Shown: positions 13,566 through 23,685, counted from the stretch's first letter. The stretch is 64,000 nt of DNA from Brugia malayi (GCF_000002995.4 NW_025062476.1:11902501-11966500); one strand, 5' to 3'. A program made the numbers and translations. Notes: a model not told the origin generated them from the sequence alone.

Positions 13566-13597
13566 AGGCCAGTTGTCATATCAAAATCATTCAGTTG

Positions 13598-13750
13598 CGT
13601 TGCAGAATCACTGCTTACTTCCAGTGTCTCATCACAAGTGTCATCCGAATCGCCAGAAGCCTTAGTCCAGCGTTCCGGATGCATTAACCTAGTACCTGAA
13701 GCCAACGAATCAAGTCTATTGTGTTCCGGAAGCGTCAGTTCACTATTCTG
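13598..13750 (+). other. GC-richer insert inside hairpin unit 3
   Basis: These roughly 150 bases sit between the promoter and hairpin 3a and are about 100 bases longer than the matching interval in units 1 and 2. Composition is near 48% GC, against 25-30% around it. The words gttccggatgc and gttccggaagc form a direct repeat about 60 bases apart. Open frames run on both strands, but both overlap the transcription unit and neither resembles a known protein. Confidence 0.4.
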
Positions 13751-13756
13751 AAAGTG

Positions 13757-13840
13757 CAAGTAACAGCCGTTGTATCATTTGTGATTTATGTTTTATTATC
13801 GCTTATCATATCACAGAATTGATGCAGCGAGCTGTACTTG
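13757..13840 (+). ncRNA. Pre-miRNA-like hairpin 3a, miR-2-type seed
   Basis: The outer stem CAAGT/ACTTG and inner stems ACAGC/GCTGT, CGTTGTATCA/TGATGCAGCG and TGTGAT/ATCACA give a long near-continuous helix around an AT-rich loop. The 3' arm reads UAUCACAG from 13809, an exact match to the first eight bases of invertebrate miR-2. The loop and much of the stem differ from hairpins 1a and 2a, while the fold and the GATGCAGCGA core are kept. Confidence 0.65.
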
Positions 13841-13900
13841 TCGCAATATTCAGAAATTTCTCGGTTATTGATGAAACGGAAATTTTTCTACAAAACTTTA

Positions 13901-13972
13901 TTTATGAGGAATAGTCTCCCTGGATAGAGCTTTAAAATAATTAATTGTTCACCAGAGAAATTATTCCACACA
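13901..13972 (+). ncRNA. Pre-miRNA-like hairpin 3b, diverged partner of 1b/2b
   Basis: GGAAT/ATTCC, CTGG/CCAG and GAGC/GTTC pair around an AT-rich loop, and the outer TTT/AAA extends it. Where units 1 and 2 have CGGT/ACCG, this copy has CTGG/CCAG, changed on both sides with pairing kept. The 3' arm from 13949 begins UCACCAGAGAAAUUAUUCCA, so the seed differs from miR-35/36 at one position. Confidence 0.5.
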
Positions 13973-14165
13973 AATACAGTACCATTCCTAATCATTGCTT
14001 CGCTTCTTCGAAAGTTTTATTTTGTAACCGTAATCTTCTGCTAATGCTCATCACCCTGTGAAATGCCAATTATTAATACTACCTGAACAGAAGCAGTAAA
14101 AAATCAATTTTCATCATTCTTCATCCTCAAATTTAAAAATCCAAAAATTAGCATCGGTAACGGTC

Positions 14166-14225
14166 GCTGCATCGTCTGAGTTATGCGGTTGTTTCTTGTT
14201 TTGCATATCGCAGAATCGATGCAGC
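14166..14225 (+). ncRNA. Pre-miRNA-like hairpin 3c, AUCGCAG variant
   Basis: GCTGCATCG pairs perfectly with CGATGCAGC, then TCTG/CAGA and TTATGC/GCATA follow around a T-rich loop. The 3' arm reads UAUCGCAG from 14206, one base from the miR-2 seed. The 7-base CGGTAAC at 14155 and GTTACCG at 14265 enclose it as a wider stem. No TATA box lies directly upstream, so it may share the transcript of unit 3. Confidence 0.55.
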
Positions 14226-14747
14226 ATACTGTGCTGTGTGCTTATATCACATCAGTTACCGGTTTCAAATTACCATAACCGGTTTCATCTTCCCTTTTTT
14301 TTTTTTTCTTTTGTAACAATTTTAGTTTTATTAAATTTGCAATGTTGCAGGTTACACCAGGAAATATACGCCTTGTATTCGAACAATTTACTTACGGATT
14401 GTTTTGTACTATTTTCTAGAGATTATTATGAATTGACGATTGTTGTAATAAATTTACTTATATTTAAAATCTAAAAATTGTTGAAATTATTGGACATGCA
14501 TAAAATAAGGAACTAAGGTAAATCCAAACCTTAGAATGTAAAATGGTGTTGATAACTGGCAGTGACTATACAGAAATTTTGTATTTGTAAGGCGAAAATG
14601 TAGAGAAAATAAATCGTAAAACAATCAACTTAAAAAAAATTAACTCTAAAAATTAAATTATTTGGATACAGAATGGTAATAGAAATGATATGACTTTTGT
14701 TATTAAATTTAAAACGAATGTGATACATTGCGTATGCATGAGTGAAT
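14226..14747. other. Non-coding spacer
   Basis: AT-rich sequence between hairpin 3c and inverted repeat A. No gene or structure recognised. Confidence 0.5.
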
Positions 14748-15592
14748 GTTTAATATAAATGGAAAAAAGCTCAAAGTATAAATAGATCACATAAATTACT
14801 TCATCTCAAAAAGGGCAATAAAGTAGTACTCATTACTTTCAGTTTCACCAACTGAAGTAATTATAATAATTTCAATTACAAATATTTCTTTTCCCTTCCT
14901 GGAACAATAGCATGCATTAGATAAAAAAAGACCAGCGAAGGTTTAAAATGCTCAAAGATCATTTAACTTTCTTTTCAAAAAAAAAAAAAGATTTTTGCAA
15001 ATTTTTTGTCATTTCTGAACTCTGATCTTTTCTGTATAAAATAAGTTTGAAAACAGTAAGATAGCAAAGATGGAAATACAAATAAATTTAAAATTCATAT
15101 TTGGTCCCTGCATCAAAAAATCGATCATTTCATAGTTGACCTTACTTTAAGTATAAATGTTTTTAAATGAAGTGTGAAAAGTAACTGACAAGCAGATTCA
15201 GGTCATGCAAATCTCAATAAATTACAAAGAATCCATCACTTAATGTCAACAATCTCGTCATCTATCTCTCTCTTTCTCCATTTCTCTCCTCATTCGATAA
15301 ACTATTTCATCAAATGGTAATTGTACTTAATCCAAAAATTTGAAAGTAATATTCCAAGAAAATATTTCCCTCTGTGATCTTCTGGTCACTTTCAAATGAA
15401 AATGCCGCCGATTGTTTCAATTGATTACTTTTTGAGAAGAAAACATTGGCATAGAGGGAAGTACCGTAACCTAAAATTTTGCAAATTACTCGCAAAATCT
15501 ATGAGTCAATTAATTTTCTTTCTGATAAATAAATGTTTAGTGACTGAATTGGAATAGAACATAGGAAAAAAAGCTTTCAAACAATTTGGACT
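14748..15592. repeat. Inverted repeat arm A (partner 22827-23685)
   Basis: The reverse complement of this arm matches 22827-23685 nearly base for base; the most visible difference is about 11 extra bases in the right arm near 23468-23478. An internal 186-base segment (15310-15495) is identical to 22922-23107. A recent copy or conversion event is implied. The - strand here carries the same signal-peptide-like exon described at 23319. Confidence 0.92.
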
Positions 15593-15599
15593 GAGATTT

Positions 15600-16080
15600 T
15601 AAGATTTATCTATGATTCCAAAATGAACACAGCGCTGCTTTTCTATCATTTTCTGAAAGCATCAAAATTTTTTAAACGCAAAGATTGTTAATTTTTTGTT
15701 TTCTTAATTGGAAATTTTGATGAAATCTTAGCTTCTAACATTTTTGCTCTAATTTAAAATTTAACTTATTGAATAAACTACCATTTGCATATCGATAACT
15801 GTTTCATACAAATTTTTGATTGTTTTTGCAACTATTTTCCTTCTATGAAACGCTATTGAATGCAATTCATTTTCCATTAGTATACCAATTAATATAGGAA
15901 AATACATAAGTACCTTTCATTTTTCATAAAAGTAAGTTAGAGGATGTGGTGATCTTTGATCTTCGCAAGAGTGAAGAATTTCGGAGGGAACAAATTATTA
16001 TTTACTTTGAAAGAGAGAGAGAGAGATATTGAAAGTACGCTTTTCTTGCAATTAACTTTGATAATAAAGAATGATCTTCT
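15600..16080. repeat. Inverted repeat arm B (partner 17040-17540)
   Basis: The reverse complement is recognisable along 17040-17540, with many substitutions and indels. The best-kept stretch is around gatcttcgcaagagtgaag and the adjoining GA tract (CT in the partner). It is clearly older than arms A and C. Confidence 0.8.
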
Positions 16081-16231
16081 TTAGCATGCTGGGATAAATA
16101 AAGAGAGGGAGGGAGAGAGGTATTTGAAAAGAGAATCTCCACTTGCTGATCTAAAGGTCGACGAATGATTTCAACCAATGTTAGTACGGAGGTGGGAATT
16201 AACCACTCTGTTGAACACTGTCAAATCTCTG

Positions 16232-16238
16232 TATAAAA
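16232..16238 (+). promoter_or_regulatory. TATA box of hairpin unit 4
   Basis: A tataaaa sits about 75 bases upstream of hairpin 4a. An ATTGG-type CCAAT motif on this strand (ccaat, 16176-16180) lies 50 bases further up. Units 4-6 share this promoter type and lack the AGCAACGCCC element of units 1-3 at this position. Confidence 0.45.
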
Positions 16239-16307
16239 TCGAAATTATTCGATTTCAAAGTGAGAACATAGTTTACCCTTCTATATATTCCCGAAAATAC
16301 TAATGGA

Positions 16308-16375
16308 GCAGTCGTATCGACTCTGATATGTTGTCACATTGTTTCTCATATCGCAGATTCGATTCGACAAGCTGC
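16308..16375 (+). ncRNA. Pre-miRNA-like hairpin 4a, AUCGCAG variant
   Basis: GCAG/CTGC closes the stem; TCG/CGA, ATCGA/TCGAT, TCTG/CAGA and ATATG/CATAT follow with small bulges. The 3' arm reads UAUCGCAG from 16349, as in hairpin 3c. The context after the hairpin (gctgcacttg) matches hairpins 1a and 2a (gactgcacttg), which ties the unit to the family. Confidence 0.55.
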
Positions 16376-16553
16376 ACTTGTAGATACCGGGGATAATGCC
16401 ACTCATATCAATCAGAAATTCGAAGTGTAGTAGGATGTTAGCTAGCTTTATTTCAAGCTGAGAATGAAAGCTTCTCATTGAGGACGATATTGGTCACATC
16501 TATCATTTCCGTAAACAAGGAAACTCGGAAAATCGAAATAGCATTTATGAATA

Positions 16554-16617
16554 CAGCTGTATCATCATGATGTCAAACTGTTTCACTCAACACAGATCAG
16601 ATGCAACTTCATGCCTG
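16554..16617 (+). ncRNA. Weaker second hairpin of unit 4
   Basis: GCTGTATC can pair with GATGCAAC, and TGAT with ATCA, around a loop of about 20 bases. The 3' arm contains ACACAGATCAGATGCAAC, which resembles the ATCACAG-GATGCAGC layout of the other hairpins. The inner stem is poor, so this may be a decayed member. Confidence 0.3.
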
Positions 16618-16900
16618 TAATTCCATAAATCGGAAATATTTCGAACAGAGAATCAGCATATTCATTGCAAAACTTAGCCAATCAGTTAAAAAATTCCTCC
16701 CATACGGAAGAAATTTAGATGAATACGTGAAGGACAATGTCACCGTATTGCCTTCATGAAAAGTAATGAAAACTACTTATTTTTGATTTTATCTATTACA
16801 GTTCGTGTATCTGATAAACTGTACTACGACATTCAGAAATCAAATATAGAAGCAGATCCGGAATCTAAATTTGAAATTAGACATAATAAATCAGGAAAAC

Positions 16901-17039
16901 TAAAAAAGTATGACTTACGATCCACTCAATTCTTTTATGACAGCAGATATTACTATGTAGAGAAGTAAAGGACACTACCATGAAGAAACACTCCACCGAT
17001 CACAAAAGATTATCTTAACAATTATCATTTAGCTATAGA
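16901..17039. other. Spacer between arms C and B'
   Basis: A short AT-rich spacer. An open frame from 16756 ends here at 16968. It is not credible as a gene because its copy in the opposite arm differs almost only by amino-acid-changing substitutions. Confidence 0.5.
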
Positions 17040-17082
17040 AGATCATTCTTTATTGATCAAAATTGACCGCAAGAAACTATTG

Positions 17083-17134
<52 letters not shown>

Positions 17135-17540
17135 GCAAATAGTAATTTGTTCTCTCCGAAATTCTTCACTCTTGCGAAGATCAAAGATCACTATGTCCTA
17201 TAATTTATTTTTGTGAAAAATGGAAAGTACCTATGCATTTCATATATTAATCAATATACTAATGGAAAGTGATTTGCATTCAGCAATGATTCATAAAACA
17301 AAAATTGTCGCAAAAACAATCAGAAATTTAGATGAAACAATAACCAATGTACAAATTTCAGTTCATTTAACAAATTAAATTTTAAATTTAAGGCCAAAGA
17401 TGATAAAATTTTATGTGAATTTTCTATTGATAAAACAAAAAATCAACAATTTGCGTTTAAAAAGTCTTATTGCTTTCAGAAAATGCTAGAAAAGTAGCAT
17501 TTGTGATCATTTTGAAATCTTAAACGTATCGAATTTTTTT
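17040..17540. repeat. Inverted repeat arm B' (partner 15600-16080)
   Basis: The diverged reverse complement of arm B. It lies between C and C' rather than outside them, so the overall order is A-B-C-B'-C'-A'. It contains a perfect CT dinucleotide run at 17083-17131, much longer than the GA run in arm B. Confidence 0.8.
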
Positions 17541-18069
17541 CTCTTAGTGACACAATTACAGAATTTGTAAATCACAGAATTATGAATTGCTTATTGTTTG
17601 GCATCATTATGTGACTGATCGGAAATCTAAAATTGTCATATTGAAATAATAGTGCATGATGTGATGCTATCACTGTATACCACTGCATTATTTGAATGTT
17701 AAAGGAATTGTCTCTTTAATATTTGGGTAGGACATTTCTTCAGATCTGAATTTAGAGTATTACGGAACGGTTTTTGCAATATGGCATTCATGTTCATTTG
17801 ATAATACGGTAACTTGTCCAACCTATTGGACGCAGTTATTGGTTCATTTTCTCGTTGTGACAATTCATCAGCATTTCAACCACTGTTCACATTACATTTT
17901 CAATAAGATAATGCAAAGTAATAGTTAAAAAAGTTTTTTCTTTCAAAAAAAGAAAAATGCATAAAAAACTGTCGGAGAGATCAAATTCTGTCATTGATCT
18001 TTATAGATTGGGTGCTATTACAGCTACTGATAGGTCTAATCCGGTAATCCGGAAAGTTTAAATTTTCTA
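17541..18069. other. Non-coding spacer inside the inverted repeats
   Basis: No gene or structure recognised. Moderately AT-rich sequence between arms B' and C'. Confidence 0.5.
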
Positions 18070-18542
18070 ATCTACTATATCTAATTCTAAATTTATATTC
18101 CGGATCTGCTTCTATATTTGATTTCTGAATGTCGTCATGCAGTTTATCAGTTATATGAACTGTAACAGATGAAATCGAAAATAAATAGTTTTCATTTTTT
18201 TTCATGAAGGCAATAGAATCCTTTTTTTACTTCAACTACCTTTCATATTTAATTCTTCCAACCGAAACCTAATGTTTAGTGTAAGATAACATTCATAAAA
18301 GCGTTGGTGATGGTAAATTATGTAAATTGAGCGGCATAAACTAGTCAAACATTTAAGGTTTGTTTGGACGTTTTATTGATTATTTAAATTTACGTCATTT
18401 CATTGAAATACTGTGACATTGTCCTTCACGTATTCATCTAAATTTCTTCCGTATGGGAGGAATTTTTTAACTGATTGGCTAAGTTTTGCAATGAATATGC
18501 TGATTTTCTGTTCGAAATATTTCCGATTTATGGAATTACAGG

Positions 18543-18606
18543 CATGAAGTTGCATCTGATCTGTGTTGAGTGAAACAGTTTGACATCATGATGATACAGC
18601 TGTATT
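18543..18606 (-). ncRNA. Weaker second hairpin of unit 5
   Basis: The mirror copy of the weak hairpin at 16554-16617, identical in sequence and in the opposite orientation. The same reservations apply. Confidence 0.3.
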
Positions 18607-18780
18607 CATAAATGCTATTTCGATTTTCCGAGTTTCCTTGTTTACGGAAATGATAGATGTGACCAATATCGTCCTCAATGAGAAGCTTTCATTCTCAGCT
18701 TGAAATAAAGCTAGCTAACATCCTACTACACTTCGAATTTCTGATTGATATGAGTGGCATTATCCCCGGTATCTACAAGT

Positions 18781-18848
18781 GCAGCTTGTCGAATCGAATC
18801 TGCGATATGAGAAACAATGTGACAACATATCAGAGTCGATACGACTGC
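18781..18848 (-). ncRNA. Pre-miRNA-like hairpin 5a, AUCGCAG variant
   Basis: Identical to hairpin 4a on the opposite strand. The matching TATA box on the - strand is at 18918-18924, upstream in that orientation. If both copies are transcribed they would give the same small RNA. Confidence 0.55.
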
Positions 18849-19045
18849 TCCATTAGTATTTTCGGGAATATATAGAAGGGTAAACTATGTTCTCACTTTG
18901 AAATCGAATAATTTCGATTTTATACAGAGATTTGACAGTGTTCAACAGAGTGGTTAATGCCCACCTCCGTGCTAACATTGGTTGAAATCATTCGTCGACC
19001 TTTAGATCAGCAAGTGGAGATTCTCTTTTCAAATACCTCTCTCTC

Positions 19046-19253
19046 TCTCCCTCTCTCTGCTTTTCCCGCGCTTGAGAGGGGGAATCTGAAATACCTTAGT
19101 AATAAATCACTAAATCACTCTCTCAATTTCTCTGCATCATATAATTTACCTGTCTTTTTTCCCATTTTCTTCTCTCACATCAATCATTACTCTTTGCTAT
19201 TGTAACTTTCAGTGCAATTTTCAATTTTCTGATATATTAAACTTTTTTTTTCT
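19046..19253. other. Junction after arm C'
   Basis: A CT-rich tract and ordinary AT-rich sequence. No gene recognised. Confidence 0.5.
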
Positions 19254-19292
19254 GGGAGGGGGGTGGGGGGAGGGGAAAGGGGGAAGGAAGGG
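19254..19292 (+). repeat. G-run cluster, potential quadruplex
   Basis: About 40 bases hold six or more runs of three to six G separated by one to three bases. This is the only such cluster I see in the window. Four-stranded folding is possible from the sequence alone. Confidence 0.7.
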
Positions 19293-21340
19293 AACATTTC
19301 TTTTCAGAGAAACAAAATAAACTATTCAGTAGTTCACAAAATTAGCAGTTTCTAATATAATCGAGTAAACATATATAACAAAATGAAGTAACTATTTCCA
19401 TTAGCACTTTTATGTCACAAAAATGTCAGAGAAGAAAAGATTTGACACGAATAAAATGAAAAATGAAACAATCTATTTGGAAACAATTTATTTATTTTTT
19501 AAATGTAAGAATCGAAAAAGAATTGCTTACAATTTTATAAAGAATAATTGTAATTATTAATTGTTTTTGAAATGATTGTTAATTCGCAATATAAATAATG
19601 CTAGATGGACATTATTCAAATTATTGGTAATATTATTTAATTTAAAATAGAAAATATCATTTGATAAATTTTACTAATTGAATATAATAATTAATTACAT
19701 TGTTTTTTTTTTTCTGCAGAACTATTCTGAAATGTTTAAAATTAACCCTTAGTATTCCTTGACCATAATATATTACTCGATTAACTCTTACTATTACTTG
19801 ACTAGAATTCAAAATTACTTGACCTCTATTGCAAAGAGATAATTGTCAAAGTATGACCACCTCCTACATGAACGGAAAAGTTTCATTTTGATTCCTACAT
19901 CAATTACAATCGCTATTTCCTTCCATTATCTGAGAATTCTCGACAAAATATTCCTTCCCCATTCACTAATCGATAATATATGCCTCAGTGATAATTAACT
20001 GCAACCAAAAGGAGTAATATTCTAACGTTGAGCAAAAATATACAATGCTTCGTAGATTATTACTCCCAATGGAAGCAGTGAGATAGCAGTATCATCACTT
20101 CCGTCAATTTTTCACGTCTCAAAAAATTTTGAAGATTTTTACGATGAAATATTCGCCCAACTATTCATTTATCAACTCTTTTCAATAGCATAAAAAAAAA
20201 AAGCTACTGAATGTAATTGCAAGAAATAATTTCAATTTAAATTTGAGGAATTTTCCTCATCCAATCTAATAACTTGAAAAGGAAATGATCGAAACGTAAC
20301 TGCTATTTGTACTTTTTACGATCAGTAAACACAAATATTATTTTGAATCAATAACAAACTAAATGTTTTATAGAGTTATATATGTCAGATTGCAATTCTG
20401 ATGACATGCAGAGCATTTATCATTGCTATAATTTTCTAAATTTGCTTATTTAGAATTTTAGAAATTCTATGAAACTTATTTCAATTCGTTATTAGTCTCA
20501 TTGTTCAACATTTTTTCATGCTTTACTTCTATTTTGAAAATTTCCTCTGGAACTTTATTTCAGTTTTTTTGCTTTAAAATTTACCATAATCTCGAAATCA
20601 TAAACCAAATGACAAGAAGGAATATGCAGTGTTAGAAACTAACTCAGTTGTCGCATTGTTTAGACCTGGAAATATTCATTAAAGCATTTTTACATTGGAA
20701 AATGCAAAAAGTTTCCAACCACTTTGCTATTACTTACCGCTCGTATAAATAATTCATATACAGAAATTATAGATTTTAATGATATTTATGATTTTGTTAA
20801 AATTTTTCTTTTTAATTCTCAATCGTTTTCAGGAAATCGATCGCATGAAATTCAGCATAAATGTGATTATTAAGACAATAAACAAAGAAATTTCCATTTA
20901 AAGCATTAAAAAAAAGAAAAATCAAATGCAAAAAGTACGATTCGTTTGTTGTGTTGCAGAAGCGCAATGAGCTAAATCGGTTTATGCGACATGCAAAACA
21001 AATTGAAAAAAAAAAAAAAAAGTGTCACAACCAACTGATCCAGCAATTGTCGCTAATACTTTAACTAGGGAATCTTAAATTTAGGCACCGAGAATAATAG
21101 CAAAAATAAGAGTAAATTATATTATTTCCATATTAATAGTGTTAATAGTTATCAGTGCAGGATTTCCGTATTCTATTCCGGTTGGATGTTCTTAATGTTT
21201 AACGTTTGGTATGTTTTCAGCAAGCATTTTATTCAAATTCATCGTAGTTTTTTAGGGTGTTGGACGTGATGTTGATGCAAGTTACGTCTAAGTTACTATT
21301 TAAATATTGATTCCGGTACATTTCGGGAATAGCACAAGTA
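19293..21340. other. AT-rich non-coding stretch
   Basis: No gene or repeat recognised. Short open frames only. Confidence 0.5.
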
Positions 21341-21419
21341 CAGATGGTCGTATCGGGCTTGTGATATGACAGATAATCAAACATCATGTCACAGTCGATA
21401 CGGCTGCTGTCACTCGCAC
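21341..21419 (-). ncRNA. Pre-miRNA-like hairpin 6, - strand, diverged
   Basis: On the - strand, CGTATCG pairs with CGATACG and TGTGACATG with CATATCACA around an AT-rich loop. The 3' arm then reads UAUCACAAGCCCGAUACGAC, close to the CAUCACAGACCCGAUGCAGC of hairpin 1a. The upstream flank on that strand (cccttttatattctcgaaa) aligns with the unit 4 flank (acccttctatatattcccga), so this is a diverged sister of unit 4. The seed has AUCACAA in place of AUCACAG. Confidence 0.5.
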
Positions 21420-22826
21420 TTTCGAGAATATAAAAGGGAACGTCACTTTATATATAAATGATTTGAGTTACAAAAAAAGACTTTCTTTTATTTAGAGAAT
21501 TGATAATGCTGAATAGAATAATCTCGCCCACTCCGTGTATCTTATTGGTTCAAATCTATCATTCACATTGCATCACCAGGCGGAAATGGCCAAGCAACGC
21601 CCTTTTTTCAAGTACCTCTTATTCTTGCACTCTCGTTGAAGTACCATAGCAAATAAACATTTCTTCTAATTTCTGTATCCTGAAATTGATCTATTTTAAT
21701 TCGTTTTTTATCTCACATACACATTACACAATTATCATTTATGCTGCGACACGTTAAAATAAACGAAAAGAAATTAAAAAATACAAAAGAAAGAATTAAA
21801 TTATAAATTGTTATTTCGTCTTATCAACAGCAATGTGTAAAATAATGCAGAAAAGTGTATGAAAAGCTTAAAACATATTTCCAGCTAATGCCCATCAATA
21901 CTTTTTGTTAAATTTCGATGATAATATATACGAAGTATTTATAAATGCAATGAATTCAATAGCTTTTCAAGTGTAATAATTAATACTTTAATTTCTATAT
22001 GACATCAAAGTGACAGATGTCAACTATCTGATCTATTAAATCAATATGGCAAATGTATGCAATGCTTATTAGCAAAGAAAGATTTGAAACATTTAAATTT
22101 GATAAATTGGTACTTAACAATTTTCACATATATATTTTTGTATTAAATAATTACCCTACACTGTAATTTATAAAAAAGAGATAAAAAGAGAAATAAGATA
22201 AAAATTTTGCTTATAAAGAGTCGTATTTATAAATTATTTCTATGATTAAAATTTTCATCTCACAATTTGATTTCATTTTAAAAAACTATTTTCATCAACA
22301 AAACAACAATTATTATTATTAAACAAAACTTTTGTCAATTATTTTACCATCGATTGGATAATGAAGCTTTCATCGATACTCTAATTAAAGGATTTGTCGC
22401 TTTAGTAAAACTTTGTCGATCTCACATTATGGGTTTCTATCAGTACGAACGAATCAGTGATTATGGAAAAATAAAGTAATAACTTGGGGGAAGTTAAATA
22501 CATTTGCAAATAAATAATGTAGTATTCAAATATTAGAACATCTAAGAAAAATAAAAGATTTTTTAGTTTATTCATAGAATATTTAATACACTGGTTTGTT
22601 TCTTTCATTTTGTTTATAAATAATTTTTTTTTTCTCTACTAATTGCTTTGATTATGAAAAATATATTTAAATCTGTTGTTTAGGAATTTTTTTTACTCAT
22701 AAAAGTAGAACTTTAAGGGTTCAATTAGAAGATTCAAATTTTAGTAAGTAAAGCAATTTCTGAAGTCGTACATAACACTTTTATAAAATATAAGTTGCAT
22801 AATTGTAATTTCTATTCGGATTGCTT
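21420..22826. other. Promoter side of unit 6, then AT-rich DNA
   Basis: The bases near 21520-21600 (gcccactccgtg, attggtt) align with the promoter side of unit 5 (gcccacctccgtg, attggtt). The word caagcaacgccc at about 21592 recalls the element upstream of units 1-3, here on the + strand. The rest is AT-rich with no gene. Confidence 0.45.
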
Positions 22827-23685
22827 TCCAAATTGTTTGAAAGCTTTTTTTCCTATGTTCTATTCCAATTCAGTCACTAAACATTTATTTATCAGAAAGA
22901 AAATTAATTGACTCATAGATTTTGCGAGTAATTTGCAAAATTTTAGGTTACGGTACTTCCCTCTATGCCAATGTTTTCTTCTCAAAAAGTAATCAATTGA
23001 AACAATCGGCGGCATTTTCATTTGAAAGTGACCAGAAGATCACAGAGGGAAATATTTTCTTGGAATATTACTTTCAAATTTTTGGATTAAGTACAATTAC
23101 CATTTGATGAAATAGTTTATCGAATGAGGAGAGAAATGGAGAAAGAGAGAGATAGATGACGAGATTGTTGACATTAAGTGATGGATTCTTTGTAATTTAT
23201 TGAGATTTGCATGACCTGAATCTGCTTGTCAGTTACTTTTCACACTTCATTTAAAAACATTTATACTTAAAGTAAGGTCAACTATGAAATGATCGATTTT
23301 TTGATGCAGGGACCAAATATGAATTTTAAATTTATTTGTATTTCCATCTTTGCTATCTTACTGTTTTCAAACTTATTTTATACAGAAAAGATCAGAGTTC
23401 AGAAATGACAAAAAATTTGCAAAAATCTTTTTTTTTTTTTGAAAAGAAAGTTAAATGATCTTTGAGAACAACGATAGCATTTTAAACCTTCGCTGGTCTT
23501 TTTTTATCTAATGCATGCTATTGTTCCAGGAAGGGAAAAGAAATATTTGTAATTGAAATTATTATAATTACTTCAGTTGGTGAAACTGAAAGTAATGAGT
23601 ACTACTTTATTGCCCTTTTTGAGATGAAGTAATTTATGTGATCTATTTATACTTTCAGCTTTTTTCCCTTTATATTTAAAATGTC
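22827..23685. repeat. Inverted repeat arm A' (partner 14748-15592)
   Basis: The right-hand copy of arm A, near-identical over about 850 bases. It carries two protein-like stretches that are equally present in arm A: an open segment at 22922-23107 after an attttag acceptor-like site, and the signal-peptide-like exon at 23319. Confidence 0.92.
23319..23396 (+). CDS. Possible signal-peptide exon of a small secreted protein
   Basis: The acceptor-like site ttgatgcag ends 10 bases before an ATG. The 26 codons encode a classical signal peptide beginning MNFKFICISIFAILLFSNLF. A GT follows at 23397, but its donor context is weak. Downstream, 23530-23632 is open after a ttccag acceptor and ends in GETESNEYYFIALFEMK and a stop, yet its phase does not match this exon with the donor I can see. 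The - strand of arm A has the same elements. It may be a small gene with an exon I missed, or a relic. Confidence 0.3.

Larger units (their letters stand above)
16110..16900. repeat. Inverted repeat arm C with hairpin unit 4 (partner 18070-19045)
   Basis: Between 16260 and 16735 I find one substitution against the partner. From 16745 to 16900 the two arms differ at roughly one base in eight, and the partner carries about 190 extra bases (18223-18413). Identity is highest exactly over the hairpin-bearing segment. Confidence 0.92.
18070..19045. repeat. Inverted repeat arm C' with hairpin unit 5
   Basis: The reverse complement of arm C. The part from 18420 to 18895 differs from 16260-16735 by a single base that I can find. 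An insertion of about 190 bases at 18223-18413 interrupts the older homology. Confidence 0.92.

Noticed and set aside
13535..13759. 74-codon - strand open frame of good complexity
   Set aside because: It runs antisense across the promoter element and TATA box of unit 3, has no splice or start context, and no copy exists in units 1 or 2.
16281..16478. 65-codon - strand open frame identical to one at 18678-18875 (+)
   Set aside because: The arms are almost identical at the DNA level here and the frame runs opposite to the hairpin unit, so identity says nothing about coding.
16756..16968. 70-codon open frame with a partly similar 74-codon frame at 17981-18205 (-)
   Set aside because: The two lie in inverted arms C and C'. 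In the alignable part nearly all differences change the amino acid, so there is no sign of selection on protein.
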